NCBI GenBank assembly: GCA_963702995.1
Contig: OY969783.1
Location: 3,596,001 to 3,660,000, forward strand
DNA from: MFD04580-c1 sp963702995
GTDB lineage: Bacteria; Planctomycetota; Phycisphaerae; Tepidisphaerales; Tepidisphaeraceae
Length of the DNA stretch: 64,000 nucleotides
Direction of reading: 5' to 3'
Below, piece after piece: positions 41,601-51,241 of the stretch. The stretch's first letter is position 1; each line of letters starts with the position of its first letter. The notes under the pieces were generated by a model. The model was not told the DNA's origin. It was given only the letters and a program-made list of their open reading frames with translations, and did not search any database. The translations under genes were made by a program, and so were the position numbers.

Positions 41601-42379
41601 CTCAATTCGACATGGCGTCAACTGCAGTTGGCGTTGCGACCGTCATTCAGACACCCACCCCGACACCGACGCCCACTCCGACGCCGACACCGACACCAAC
41701 GCCGACGCCCACTCCGACACCGACGCCCACTCCGACACCGACGCCCACTCCGACACCGACACCAACGCCAACGCCCACTCCGACACCGACGCCCACGCCC
41801 ACGCCCACTCCGACACCAACGCCGACGCCCACTCCGACGCCGACGCCCACTCCGACACCGACGCCCACTCCGACACCAACGCCAACGCCGACGCCGACGC
41901 CAACCCCCACTCCGACACCGACGCCCACGCCGACGCCAACTCCCACTCCGACACCGACGCCGACACCAACCCCCACTCCGACACCGACGCCGACACCAAC
42001 CCCCACTCCGACGCCGACACCGACGCCAACGACCGCGCCCCAGTTGACGCACTTTGACTTGTTAAATGGGGCGAACGGAGCGAAGCTCGGTCGTCTTCAC
42101 AACGGTGCGATCGTCAGCCTTTCTAAACTGCGCTTGACATTTTTGGACATCGCCGCCTATACGGTGCCAAGCGCGCTGAGCATGACGTTCAGCCTCAATG
42201 GCAAATACGTTGGCATCGCAAATTCGAATCCACTCACACTTGGCGATGCCGAGCATTGGATGCACAAAAACGGCCTCACTCCCGGACGCTATACGTTAAT
42301 TGTCCAAGCTTTCAGCGGCAAATACGCCAGGGGACCGGCGAGCCAGTTCGCGACAGTCCACTTCCAGATCATCTCGTGA
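38672..42379 (+). CDS. Large surface protein: LEGRVLLS motif, sialidase-like repeats, PKD-like domain, Thr-Pro stalk
   Basis: 1235 residues. The N-terminus has the planctomycete motif VLELLEGRVLLS (residues about 42-53), thought to mark exported proteins. The middle has beta-propeller-like repeats (VGDAIPGVAGKVASISVYD), a PKD-like domain (TATINWGDGTQSSGTIGT, GGHTY) and BNR/sialidase-like blades (VLHSDDNGTTWSSPVQVN, IAVDPSNGNVAVAWYDARND). About 63 Thr-Pro dipeptides (41651-42028) form a rigid stalk before a C-terminal beta domain of about 115 residues. It is probably a cell-surface carbohydrate-binding or adhesin-like protein; no catalytic residues assigned. The codon use is less GC-rich than flanking housekeeping genes. 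Confidence 0.8.
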   Translation: MKLRRLINRSAPVAGQTNADPSMPGRQRGRRKPESLSRAIESVLELLEGRVLLSSTQYSNDLVAMTGQLSANDSRAITSLSSTPSINDLGQVAFTGSYSDGNAIFVGQGSAGTLRNIVGGFSNSTGRIFQPFVQVNNSSSPVVVAQDHVSGPSSFIRLWDANGNAAGNVVVAKGNPTLGGFPYASVSVPAVNTSNQIVFEAQDLNSGDALLVTANTNASGGTGYNQLDLGAGSHVIRPVIDDNGDVVFRQGNNSTDPIVMWNFGLSKSTGIATATMGFTELGQEPGVSRDGRIVTFYGNLSQTGATNLTAAQSALQYSDGTKPGLANLTAGPGIFAAINTSAGWIIQRLAGAPTNGPFTSFVPDARVAVGGTTDSSSPGATAAFIADDVSGMTGLYTVRLDFLAGLNPLKPNSPTGFNVEPQVNVVSVGDAIPGVAGKVASISVYDSVNDKGTGEIAYSVTMDSAAQAIVLAVPDGVTVLGSPVSATAGVPFGGSVALFSSNDPTAITSNFTATINWGDGTQSSGTIGTNTGGSPFSVNGGHTYAIGGASAYPITVTVHDTKHGIDALATDTSRRTDYQAEGTIAIDPLDASRLFSASNSADNRGSIVGISVAFSVDGGLSWKSRILGDGKQDNLPVAFSDPKAVFDSFGNLFLCYIDKATGGIVILLSTDAGQTFKSLATFGTAAANNFDQPGLVTGRPGGVGVQIWAKFVDSNSTISTAVATVAGLGSVGAFSAPVSLTGSKNGNFGRIAIGPMGQVLVTYQVPSAGEGPSTIYYNVNTSGSAGSFGAANPIIATNVGGFSTIPAQATRQVNAEPVLTWDMNKGSKGRVYLAFTSRPSITSADTNIMVLHSDDNGTTWSSPVQVNNDTGSNSQFEPSIAVDPSNGNVAVAWYDARNDPANVKTQFFLAVSSDAGAHFPSNVAVSLGSSDATNANLDSAAVANQYGDYTGLDVRNGMIYPIWSDNSSALIGNPDSPQFDMASTAVGVATVIQTPTPTPTPTPTPTPTPTPTPTPTPTPTPTPTPTPTPTPTPTPTPTPTPTPTPTPTPTPTPTPTPTPTPTPTPTPTPTPTPTPTPTPTPTPTPTPTPTPTPTPTPTPTPTPTPTPTPTPTPTPTPTPTTAPQLTHFDLLNGANGAKLGRLHNGAIVSLSKLRLTFLDIAAYTVPSALSMTFSLNGKYVGIANSNPLTLGDAEHWMHKNGLTPGRYTLIVQAFSGKYARGPASQFATVHFQIIS
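41651..42028 (+). repeat. ACNCCN tandem repeat encoding (Thr-Pro)63
   Basis: A 378-base in-frame hexanucleotide array (ACA/ACG/ACT/ACC alternating with CCC/CCG/CCA). Synonymous variation between units keeps it from being identical at DNA level. It encodes a stiff extended Pro-rich stalk. The opposite strand gives a spurious Gly-Val repeat ORF. Confidence 0.95.
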
Positions 42380-42801
42380 GCAAGCGGGACGATCTTGGAT
42401 AGCGGTGGGATCTATCGCCAGCGGGTCGTGCGAGCATTTTTCGCGTTGCTCTTCGCGTCGTCTGCGCAGAGCAGCCAACGGTCCAAACTGATCCATCACA
42501 TATTGTGGTGATGCAGCGGGCAACGCTAAAGGCCACGGCGATCAAGGCACGTCCATTCTCTGGGCCGAGTTCTCGAATGACGCAGCGTGGGCCAGAGCAC
42601 GATGGGGACGTCGAGGGCCATGAACGTCACGAACCGGGTGCTGGACAGGGACATGCGTCGAACCAGGGACCAGAGCACAGATTGGGCGGTGGCGTCCACA
42701 ATCCGCGGCGGTCGGTGCTGAAACAACGCGACCCCGAGAGGGGCTCTCGGGGTCGGTGCGTCGTTCGGCTAGTTTGTAGTCACGGACGTCGCGGCCGCGG
42801 A
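42380..42801. other. Intergenic region between convergent genes
   Basis: About 420 bases after the surface protein and before the 3' end of the polysaccharide locus. Apart from the hairpin at 42730-42754 I see nothing: the ORFs crossing it are low-complexity. Confidence 0.5.
42730..42754. terminator. Hairpin between convergent genes, possible bidirectional terminator
   Basis: GACCCCGAGA (42730-42739) pairs perfectly with TCTCGGGGTC (42745-42754) around a 5-base loop. There is no clear T-run on either side, but its position between two converging transcription units fits a two-way terminator. Confidence 0.55.
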
Positions 42802-44697
42802 TCATGCGCCGGGCTCTGCGGGCGTGGCTAGGTCGGTCGTCAACTGCAGAGCGGCTGGCGTCCTCGGCTCGACCGAGCGGTTAACCGATGGCACGCCAAG
42901 CCGCTTCTCCCAGAACGCGACCGACGTGTAGTACCCATATCCGGCGCGGTATCGCTCGGCGACGTTCGGCCAGTGGAAGGCCAGGCGAGCAAGTGCCGCG
43001 GCGCATTGCCCGGTCGAAGCGACCAGTTGTCGGAGCGACGGCCCGACGGAGTACCCTTTCCCACTTGCCGGGTCCACCACCAGGACGCGGCGGCTGCCGA
43101 AAAAATAGACCGCCCGCGCCCAATCGATCGGGACGATCCGCAAGCGATGGCCTGGGAGCAGGTGGCCGTTGAGCGTCAACACCCGCAGCAGCATATGCGC
43201 GAGAGGCTCGCGGCTGGGCGATGAATAGTTGTCATGGAACGGATGCTCGCAGGGCTCGGCCGCCGCTCGGGCGGCGGCGTCGATAGGCTCATAGGTGTAT
43301 CGAGTCGCTGCAAGCTCCTTCATCCGCGCGATCGTGTCGAGTTGGAAGACATGCTCCGGGCCCTTCAGGAAATCGTGGATGGCCTCTATCCCCAGGCCGC
43401 AGCGGCGGTATTGGAAGGTCGAGAGCGCGTGAAGCATCCCCCACACGACCTCAATCACTCCCGCCGCGAGAGCCGTCACCGTTGGGCCGTGGCGGCAAGC
43501 CTCGCAGATCAGAGCGTTGCGGGCCGAAAAGTAGCCTTGCGCGATCTGCGTGTCCTTCGTCTCGAACGAATCGTGCCACACGCCGACGCCGCTCAGCGTG
43601 ATGACGGGCGTCGATTGCCGAATTGAGAACTCGACGTCGTCAAAACGGAGGAAAAACGGGAGTGGCAAACCATGCCGCTCGATCGCCGTCATCGGGGCGC
43701 AATAAAACCACCAGGCGCCATAGTCAATGCGCTCGTCGGATTCGTTAAGCAGCACCATACGGCGGACGCGCAGGTCAACGTCGCGCCGGAGCGACGCGAA
43801 GCGGCCGCTGCGATAGGTCGCGCCGAACTCGTGCTGAATGCACGGGCTCTCCATCCGCATCATCGACCCCGCGACACAGACCTGCGGTTCTCGCAGCAGC
43901 CGCAGGAAGTCGTGCAGGCTGGCGAGCATCGCCGGGTCGATCAGTATGTCGTCGTCGCAGATCACGAAATGGGTGTACCGGCCGGGCTCGCGGAGGGCTT
44001 CAATCATCCCCCGCGCGCAGCCTCCCGCTCCACCGAGGTTCCCGTTGGGAATGACTCTGAAGAATCGGCTGTCGCGGGAAATCGATCGCGCATTGTCCAC
44101 GGCAACGAAGTGGAACGCAGAAGCCGTCTCCGGGTTTTCTCCCGCCCACTTCGCGATCGCCGCTTCATTCCGTTCCAGCGGCCCCTGCCGATTGAACGTC
44201 GTAATCGAGAAAAAGAACCTCACAACCTGGGGGAGGCCTCTCGCTTCCGATACAACGAAGCGCGCAGATCGAATCGTACAGGCCGAAGTCGCTTCCACGC
44301 GAAAGAAGCAGACATGACCGAGAGAGTCGATCGGTGCGTCGATCCGTACGATCAACGGTTGGTTCGCCACATCGCGCATGCCGGATGTCCGGCGTAGAAT
44401 GATTGCCTCTCGCGCCGCCGCGCCGTCGGCGAAAGCGAATTCGACACGCACTTGGCAATCACCGGCCACGTCCAGTTCCAGCGCAAGACGCCGCACGATG
44501 GTGTATTTCGCGAATCGCGCCGTGGGGAAGATGTTGAAGAATGTGTCGGTGGATGCCCAACCGCCGGCCGCGAGCGCCAGCCCTCCGCTCTCAATGCCGA
44601 AAAGAGCGTTCGGGTCGGCGTTGAAATAGAGCGACTGTCGGGCGCCGGGGGCGCTGGGGAAGACGATCGATCGGGCCGTCAGTTCACCGTCGTGCAT
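42802..44697 (-). CDS. GlfT2-like galactofuranosyltransferase-family glycosyltransferase
   Basis: About 631 residues from ATG 44697. An N-terminal beta domain (RSIVFPSAPGARQSLYFNADP) precedes a GT-A domain: FFFSITTFNR, IPNGNLGGAGGCARGMIEA, DDDILIDP (acidic DDD metal site), GAWWFYCAPM and VWHDSFETKD. This order and these motifs match GlfT2-type enzymes, which polymerise galactofuranose in mycobacteria. It likely extends a cell-surface glycan; the sugar here is not certain. In-frame extension to 44964 overlaps the upstream gene and lacks family character. Confidence 0.8.
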   Translation of the reverse strand: MHDGELTARSIVFPSAPGARQSLYFNADPNALFGIESGGLALAAGGWASTDTFFNIFPTARFAKYTIVRRLALELDVAGDCQVRVEFAFADGAAAREAIILRRTSGMRDVANQPLIVRIDAPIDSLGHVCFFRVEATSACTIRSARFVVSEARGLPQVVRFFFSITTFNRQGPLERNEAAIAKWAGENPETASAFHFVAVDNARSISRDSRFFRVIPNGNLGGAGGCARGMIEALREPGRYTHFVICDDDILIDPAMLASLHDFLRLLREPQVCVAGSMMRMESPCIQHEFGATYRSGRFASLRRDVDLRVRRMVLLNESDERIDYGAWWFYCAPMTAIERHGLPLPFFLRFDDVEFSIRQSTPVITLSGVGVWHDSFETKDTQIAQGYFSARNALICEACRHGPTVTALAAGVIEVVWGMLHALSTFQYRRCGLGIEAIHDFLKGPEHVFQLDTIARMKELAATRYTYEPIDAAARAAAEPCEHPFHDNYSSPSREPLAHMLLRVLTLNGHLLPGHRLRIVPIDWARAVYFFGSRRVLVVDPASGKGYSVGPSLRQLVASTGQCAAALARLAFHWPNVAERYRAGYGYYTSVAFWEKRLGVPSVNRSVEPRTPAALQLTTDLATPAEPGA

Positions 44698-44779
44698 AAG
44701 ATTTGGGGGAGGTTTCGAAGTGTCGATGAGACGGCGGGACAGGCTGCAATTTACGGGCTCCCAGCAACGGCGAGGTTGA

Positions 44780-45775
44780 TCACTGCAGAGAATCGAGCTC
44801 TTGATCCGCCAAGTCGGCGGGATCGGATTTGATTGGAGGTAATGCGGTCGAACCGAACGAGATGATGATCGGCGCCTTCTTGGGGATACAGCCCATGCAA
44901 CGCAGCGCCAGAAATCTCGGCATTTGATGATCCACGCGAGTTGCGGTCGCGACCATTTTGGCAACGGTCCACCCCAGAGTCCGGAGGCTTTCAGGGGTTC
45001 TCGGCTTCACAAATATTTCGGCGTAAATCATGTCGAGCGTTCGGCGCCGCGTCGCGGCCCGCACAATCCGCTGGCATCGCGGGCAATTTCGATGGTACGA
45101 GCCGCTGCGGAGAAGGACTTTGATAAATGTTTCAAACATACGCCACGAGTTTTCACTCATCGCGCCACTGTGCCTGCGGTAAATCGCGTGCTGCCCCGGC
45201 ACGGCAGCCATTCGGTTCCCCCGCAGTACGTACCTCAACCAGAAATCCCAGTCCTCAGATGACTTGAGAAACGGATCGAAGGAGAAGCCGACCAATGTGG
45301 CGCGCCGGACGAGAAACGCATGTACCGGAGCAATGTTAGTCATCAACAGTCGATGGAAGAGGTCCCCCTCGACGGGTGGGGGCGCGAAACGGTGCATTTC
45401 GCGACCATCCTGCATATTAACTTCGGACCATCCGGATACGACCGCACCGACGTCCGGCCGCGCCTCGGCGGCCGCAGCCATCTCCATTAGGGTAGACGGG
45501 TACGCAAGCAGGTCGTCGGAGTCGAGGAAAAGGACGTATTTCTTCGTTGCGCTCCGAAGACCGGTGTTACGGGCTGCTGGAAGACCAAGGTTCTCTTGTC
45601 GAATATATCTGACGTCCCCGCTGAAAGCTGCCGCGACAGCTTCTGTGTCATCGGTCGAGCCGTCGTCAACGACAATTATCTCTTCAGGACGAAGCGTCTG
45701 TGCAATTAAGCAACGAATAGCCTCGGCTAAGCAATAGCCTCGATTAAAGGTCGGGATGATTACGCTGATGCACAT
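44780..45775 (-). CDS. Family 2 glycosyltransferase
   Basis: 331 residues. GT-A start SVIIPTFNRGYCLAEAI, IIVVDDGSTDDT, LPAARNTGL and the DxD metal site LFLDSDDLL; EDWDFWLRY is the usual catalytic-acid region. Soluble, cytoplasmic face. It adds a sugar to the polysaccharide made by this locus. It ends 82 bases before the GlfT2-like gene. Confidence 0.9.
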   Translation of the reverse strand: MCISVIIPTFNRGYCLAEAIRCLIAQTLRPEEIIVVDDGSTDDTEAVAAAFSGDVRYIRQENLGLPAARNTGLRSATKKYVLFLDSDDLLAYPSTLMEMAAAAEARPDVGAVVSGWSEVNMQDGREMHRFAPPPVEGDLFHRLLMTNIAPVHAFLVRRATLVGFSFDPFLKSSEDWDFWLRYVLRGNRMAAVPGQHAIYRRHSGAMSENSWRMFETFIKVLLRSGSYHRNCPRCQRIVRAATRRRTLDMIYAEIFVKPRTPESLRTLGWTVAKMVATATRVDHQMPRFLALRCMGCIPKKAPIIISFGSTALPPIKSDPADLADQELDSLQ

Positions 45776-45822
45776 CTGACTCTTCTAACTCGGGCCTGCA
45801 AGGTCCGCAGAGCCGAAGGGCG

Positions 45823-46755
45823 TTACCCGTCGAGCCAATTGCTCCAATCCATCAACCGGACTCTCTTCATGCCATAAAATGGCGACAGAACGAGTGTGGT
45901 GAGGACCCGCCAGGGACGGAACAGAAGCCACTCGAACGCTTTGTTCCGAAGGCGTCTGTTGAGTCGCTCCATCGGGAAACGGAAGCGAAGGTACCAGTAG
46001 CTGAGTGGAATGCGGTCCCCGCCATACCGCTCATAGATCAAACCTAGCTCTTTAACAATTCTCTCGCCTCCCACGGTCGTCTTGTTCGTTGCAGAACGGT
46101 GAAAGATGCTGAGCACTTCGTCAGTCACGGACCATGTCGCCCCAATCGATTGGAAGTAGGCCCAAAGCTCGACGTCCATCGCGTAGTGAAAGGCGACATC
46201 GAGAGGTCCAGGGCGGGTCAGTACCCGGCGGCGATAGAAGCAACTTGGCTGAGCGATCGAATTCCGAACTACTAGATCCTGGTATATATCCGGCGACATC
46301 AGAAAGGACCGCCCTTCCCCAGTGAGGTCGATTTGCTGACATCGGCCGGCAAGGACGTCAATCTCGGCATTTCCCCGGAAAATGTTTGCGATCCGCCATA
46401 AGGCGCCGGGGGTGAGTTGGTCGTCGCTGCAGAGCCAGTTCATCACCTCGCCGGTTGCCTTGGCGAATCCCTTATTGATCGCTTCGGACTGCCCCCCATC
46501 GCGCTCGCTGACCCACCAGGCAATGTGTCGCTCGTACTGGCGGATGACATCGACGCTGTTGTCGGTTGAGCCGCCATCCACCACGATAATCTCGAGGCGA
46601 GGGTATGCCTGTTCGACCAGGCTGCGGAGGGTGAGGCCAATCGTCTTGCCGCCGTTGAAGTTCGGGACAACGATTGAGATGCTCGGCAGCGCCTCGTAAG
46701 CCGCGGTCGCGACGGCCGCCTCGTTGGGTTGTGACGCTGCCTCGGTGGGGGTCAT
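45823..46755 (-). CDS. Family 2 glycosyltransferase
   Basis: About 310 residues. SISIVVPNFNGGKTIGLTLRSL, IIVVDGGSTDNSVDVI, DGGQSEAINKGF and the acidic NWLCSDDQL are the GT2 core of a subgroup common in O-antigen clusters. An in-frame TTG 30 bases upstream exists, but ATG 46755 is the better start. It follows the next upstream transferase by 46 bases. Confidence 0.9.
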   Translation of the reverse strand: MTPTEAASQPNEAAVATAAYEALPSISIVVPNFNGGKTIGLTLRSLVEQAYPRLEIIVVDGGSTDNSVDVIRQYERHIAWWVSERDGGQSEAINKGFAKATGEVMNWLCSDDQLTPGALWRIANIFRGNAEIDVLAGRCQQIDLTGEGRSFLMSPDIYQDLVVRNSIAQPSCFYRRRVLTRPGPLDVAFHYAMDVELWAYFQSIGATWSVTDEVLSIFHRSATNKTTVGGERIVKELGLIYERYGGDRIPLSYWYLRFRFPMERLNRRLRNKAFEWLLFRPWRVLTTLVLSPFYGMKRVRLMDWSNWLDG

Positions 46756-46801
46756 GTTGTTGGCGCTGACATTAGTTCGAGGCAAGACAAAGCAGGCGAG
46801 G

Positions 46802-47852
46802 TCAACTCGTTAGCCAGCCTTGAATCGGCACGAGCACCAAATTCCTTCGCAGCCGGAGCCACCAGCGGACGATCGGCCGCAATGGCGTCGGCCGCCCGAT
46901 GGGGCCGGACGGAGCGAACCCTTTGCCACACGCCTGCTTCATGCAGGAGCGGAGGGACCCCAGGTATCGGTGATACAACCCCATTCCCTGCTTCCGGACA
47001 CGATAACACTCGGCAAAGAGCCGCAGTTCGGTCGTATTGGCGAAGCGAAGAGAATGGAAGTGATAGAAGATCGGGCTAAGGGGCGCTCCACCGCTCGCGC
47101 GTTCGTAGGCTTCGACGTTCCACGGCGCCAGAGCCTTGTCCTTCTGCTGAAGGATGTGAACAGAGCTGGGAAAGAGCGTTGGCCACTGGTCGAGGTACAT
47201 CTGATCGCCGAAGCGGCCCGGCTCCGGGCGGGCGAAGCACCATTCGACGCACCGGTCGCGCCACCACCGAATGATCGCCGCCGCTTCCGGCGTTCGGCGG
47301 AAGGTCAGGAACTGGACGCAAAACCGGCCGGAGAACTTTTCGTGATACTGATGCTCCGGCCCATAGGCATGCTCGGTGATCATGGCATGTCTGCCGCTGT
47401 CCGTCAGCTCGCGCAGGAGCGGCGCTGGGTCGGCAAAGAAATAGAGGTCGGAATCCACGTACGTGACGCGGTCGGCGTCTGGTGCCCTCGCGAAAACGGC
47501 GTCGTGTATGAAAGGAGAAAGCGTCCAGCAGGTACTCCCCTTTGGTCCGGCCCGGCTTGACCGCCAGCAGTTCCGGCGTCTCGACCTCCCGAAGCGGAAT
47601 GAGCGAGACGTTCGGCAGGCACAAGTCCGTCAGCGCGCGCTCCACCTGTTCGTCCATGCACAGGACCCACAGGTGGTACGCCGGCGAGCATTGCTCAAGC
47701 GACGCGTGCAGCGCCAGCCCGAAAGGGAGGAAATTGATGTCGAACAGCGTGCAGAAGTGCTCGACGGCCGCCGGCTGGGCTCGCGCCGGCGGAGCCGCTT
47801 CGCCGGCGCCTTTCACGGGCCGCGTCAAAGGATTGACTACGTCGATCGGCAT
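46802..47852 (-). CDS. GT-A glycosyltransferase, nucleotide-diphospho-sugar transferase type (one frameshift)
   Basis: About 350 residues. HFCTLFDINFLPFGLALHAS starts a GT-A fold; after one extra base near 47523 the frame continues as WTLSPFIHDAVFARAP and the metal site TYVDSDLYFFADP, then GRFGDQMYLDQWP and YHFHSLRF. The joined sequence reads as one normal enzyme. Its ATG (47852) overlaps the end of the aminotransferase gene by 16 bases, so the two are translationally coupled. Confidence 0.78.
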
Positions 47853-48959
47853 TTCAGGATGGCCTTCGCGACGATGTGCGGGACGTCGTCCGTCAGTTGG
47901 GGGAACATCGGGAGGCTGAAGATCTCGCGACAGGCCCGCTCCGTCACGGGAAGCGCATCGGCGCCGGCCGCCTCGCGGTAGGCCGGCTGCTGGTGGACGG
48001 CCAGCGGGTAGTGGACCCCCGTGCCGACGCCTTGCTGCGCCAGAGAATCGCCGCATCGCATCCCGGTCGGAGCATCGGACGACATACTGATGATAGACGT
48101 GCGTGCAGCCCGGTCGCTCGATCGGAAGCGATAAGCCGCTGTCACCGAGGAGCTGCCCATAGATCGAAGCGATGGCGCGCCGGCGCTGGTTGTCCTGTCC
48201 CAATGACCGCAGCTTGACCCGAAGAACGGCCGCCTGCAGCTCATCGAGCCGGGAGTTGACGCCCGCCGCCGCACTCACGTACCGCTCGCGCCAGCCGTAC
48301 TCGCGAAGCTCCTTCACCCGCATCGCCAGTTCGGCGGAGGCCGCAAGCATCACGCCGGCGTCGCCGATGGCGCCCAGGTTCTTGGTCGGGTAAAGGCTGA
48401 AGCCCGAGAGCCGCGACCACGTGCCGACCTTCTTCCCGTCGATCGCCGCGCCGTGCGCCTGCGAACAATCCTCGATCAGCTCCAGGTCGTTCGCGCGGGC
48501 GACGCGGCCGATGGCCGGCATGTCGCACGGGTGCCCATACAGATGCACCGGGATAACCGCTCGCGGCCGCCCGACGCTCGGCCGCGACGCACATCGATTG
48601 ACCGCCTCCTCCAGACGCTCGGAAGACATCGTGAAGGAGATCGGATCGATGTCCACGAGCCACGGTGTCGCCCCCGCGCGGTCGATCGCCGCGACGGTGG
48701 CGACGGCAGTGTGCGAGACGGTGAACACCACGTCGCCGGCACCCACGCCCAGCGACCGCAGCGCCAGTTCCAGCGCGTCCGTCCCGCTCGCCACGCCGAC
48801 TGCGGCCGGTGCATGGCAAAAGGCCGCAAACTCGGTCTCAAACGCGCTGACCTCGCCACCCAGAATATAGCGGCCGCCCGCGAGCACGGCTGCAATGGCG
48901 GCGTCGATCTCCTGACCATGCTCCAGGTACGAGGCTTTGGGGTCGGTCTGCGGGATCAT
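47837..48959 (-). CDS. DegT/DnrJ/EryC1 sugar aminotransferase (one frameshift)
   Basis: PLP enzyme that aminates a nucleotide-linked keto sugar. About 374 residues after joining a break near 48050. YILGGEVSAFETEFA, GVASGTDALELALRSLG, LIEDCSQAHGA and the PLP lysine in SLYPTKNLGAIGDAG are clear, as is the C-terminal VGTGVHYPLAVHQQPAY. A GxxSGTxAL and YPTKNLGA pattern is that of 3-amino (FdtB/QdtB-like) aminotransferases. It lies 15 bases after the epimerase gene. Confidence 0.85.
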
Positions 48960-48974
48960 GACGAGGCGCGTCGG

Positions 48975-49967
48975 CTAGAGGTATCGGGCCAAATTTTCGC
49001 GGTAGAAGGCCATCGTCGCCCGCAGGCCGTCTTCGAGCGTCACCCGCGGCCGCCAGCCGGTGACGGAGGTGACAAGGTCGAAGTTCGTATAGTAATCGCC
49101 GATGTCAATCCGCTTTCGCTCGGCCGGGTAGTCGCGCCGCGTGAAGTCGCCGCCCCCGGCGACCCGAACGAGAAGATCGGCAAGGTCATTGAGGCTGATC
49201 GGCGGCTCACCGCCGACGTTGAAGATCCGCCCCGCGGCCGCTTCGTTCACCGCGGCCGCCAATAGGACATCCACCGCGTCTTCGACGAACAGGAAGTCGC
49301 GCAACTGATGTCCCTCCCACACCTCGAACGGTTTGCCTTCGACGAGCAGCCTGACCCAGATCCCGAGGAACGTCTGGCGCGCGTCCTTTACACGCATCCG
49401 CGGCCCATACGTGTTCGTGAACCGAAGGGCCGAGGAGCGAATCTGGTAGACGTTATTGTAGAGGATGTGATACCACTCGCCGGCCATCTTATTGATGCCG
49501 TTGACATCCACCGGGCGAAGCAGGTGCCGCTCGTCAACTGGCAGGTAGTCCGGCTTGCCGTAAAGTTGGCGGGTGCTGGCGAAGACGACGCGAACGTCGG
49601 GGTTGTACTTCCGGCAGGCTTCCAGGATCGAGAGCTGCGCCCGGCAGTTGATCTCCAGGTCGGTATACGGGTCGTGCATCGAGTCCAGGTGGCTCGTCTG
49701 CCCGGCCAGGTTGAACAGGTACTTCTGCCCCTGGATGAGATATCGGAAACTGTGCTCGTCCCGCACGTCGGAGATATTCACGTTGACGAGCGATTCGATC
49801 CCCGCCACGTTGAAGAGATTGCCGCCGTACTCGGGGATCAGGCTGTCCACCAGCGTGACCCGTGCGCCCACGCCGACGAGCCTGCGCGCAAGGTTCGAGC
49901 CGATAAAGCCCACGCCGCCGGTGATCAGGACGCTCTGGCCGCGGAAGGATTCTTCGCCCTCTGACAT
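48975..49967 (-). CDS. NAD-dependent nucleotide-sugar epimerase/dehydratase
   Basis: 330 residues, extended SDR family. GGVGFIGSNLARRL is the NAD-binding loop, LFNLAGQTS and the active-site region FASTRQLYGKPDY (Ser/Thr-x-x-Tyr type; here the Tyr is in QLYG) precede NKMAGEWY (catalytic Tyr/Lys area in a shifted form). RFTNTYGPRMR binds the nucleotide sugar. Substrate not certain. It heads the aminotransferase and GT-A genes downstream. Confidence 0.87.
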   Translation of the reverse strand: MSEGEESFRGQSVLITGGVGFIGSNLARRLVGVGARVTLVDSLIPEYGGNLFNVAGIESLVNVNISDVRDEHSFRYLIQGQKYLFNLAGQTSHLDSMHDPYTDLEINCRAQLSILEACRKYNPDVRVVFASTRQLYGKPDYLPVDERHLLRPVDVNGINKMAGEWYHILYNNVYQIRSSALRFTNTYGPRMRVKDARQTFLGIWVRLLVEGKPFEVWEGHQLRDFLFVEDAVDVLLAAAVNEAAAGRIFNVGGEPPISLNDLADLLVRVAGGGDFTRRDYPAERKRIDIGDYYTNFDLVTSVTGWRPRVTLEDGLRATMAFYRENLARYL

Positions 49968-50116
49968 AACTTACCGCCGAGCGAGAACTCACTCCTTCTC
50001 TTGTCCTCGCCCGAACCCTGGTACGATTCGTTACGAAGTCAGGAATCCCACGGCTCCGCAACGTCGCCGTGTGATTCGAACCGATGCGAAGCACGCCCGT
50101 TGCTTCGCGGCGGCGA

Positions 50117-51222
50117 TCAGAGATACCGCCGCACGATCCTAACAAGTTCTTCCATGCGCTTCCGGTACGTGTGGTCGCGCAAAGTTCGCGACCGCCCCGC
50201 CATCGCGATCGCCTCCGCCCGTGGCTGATCCCTTTGAAGGCGATCGATCAACGCCAGGCAGCCGGCGGTGTCATCGTACGCGGCCACTTCAACGTCCGGT
50301 TCGAACATATCGCCGAGGTTGACCTTCCGATCCGTCACGAGCGCCGCGCCCATCCCCGTCGCCTCATAGAGTCGCATGTTGTTCGCGAACTGCTCCGACA
50401 GGTCGATGTGGCGGTTGAGCGTGATGACCGAGCGGCCGAGGATGCGGTACATCTCCGCCCCCCACGCTTCCCCTCGGTGCGCGCGGCGGATGGCGGACGA
50501 GGGAGGGAGCAGTTCGGCCCCCTGGCCCCACACTTGCACGTCGCACTGTGAACAAACCGCCTCCAGCCAATCACGCCGTCCGCCGTGGTCCGGCGACATG
50601 CTCCCGACAAAGGAGACAGGGATATCCCGCTTGTCCCGCGGGATTAAGTTCGCGACGGAGGACTCAAACCCTATCCGGAACAACTCGGATGGAATCCCCA
50701 TCTCCCGGAACCGCGCTACAAAGTTCGGGAGCGACGAGAGGATCAACTGGAACGATTGGAGCTGCCGGATCGGCGGGAGGGGCGACGCGATCTGGGCGAC
50801 AAGCAGCCGCACGTGGCCGCGCAATCTCCCCCAGAGCGTCGCGGGGATCAGATGGAGGTCATGGCTCAGAAGTACGTCCGGCTGGTACTCCATCACCTGG
50901 CGCTCGAAGACTTCCAGCAGCCAGTCGTTCCGCCGGGACTCGTAGTTGACCAGATACTTGAGCGGCGACCGGATCGTAAGGGGGAGGCGTGTTCCGCGCT
51001 CCGCGCCCAGGCCTGCTGGAGCCGCCAATTGTTGATATGAACCTCAGCGGCTTCATGCCCGAGCGCCTGGAGGTTAGAAGGGTAGAAATCCGCGAGGCCG
51101 AAGAGGGTCTTTGTTCGCGCTTCGAGCTGCTGGTCGTACGACGCATGCTCCAGCCCGGGCGAGGCGGTGTATAACGATTCGGTGAACCCGTCGTAGTCGG
51201 TGTTGACGAAGAGGAACTTCAT
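50117..51222 (-). CDS. CgeB-like glycosyltransferase (one frameshift)
   Basis: About 368 residues. MKFLFVNTDYDGFTESLYT at the start, then a break near 50990, then LKYLVNYESRRNDW, VLLSHDLHLIPATLW and GSMSPDHGGRRDWLEAV. The C-terminal half (EQFANNMRLYEATGMGAALVT) is typical of the CgeB/family-1-like transferases with a GT-B fold. It probably transfers a sugar in the same pathway. It stands 19 bases after the next upstream gene. Confidence 0.8.
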
Positions 51223-51241
51223 CCGGGGCGGTCACCTCGAC

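Noticed and set aside
41647..42006. Gly-Val repeat ORF on the minus strand
   Set aside because: Reverse translation of the Thr-Pro repeat of the surface protein.
42505..42831. ORFs between the surface protein and the GlfT2-like gene
   Set aside because: Low-complexity Arg/His/Gly translations that cross a likely terminator hairpin; no domain or ribosome site.
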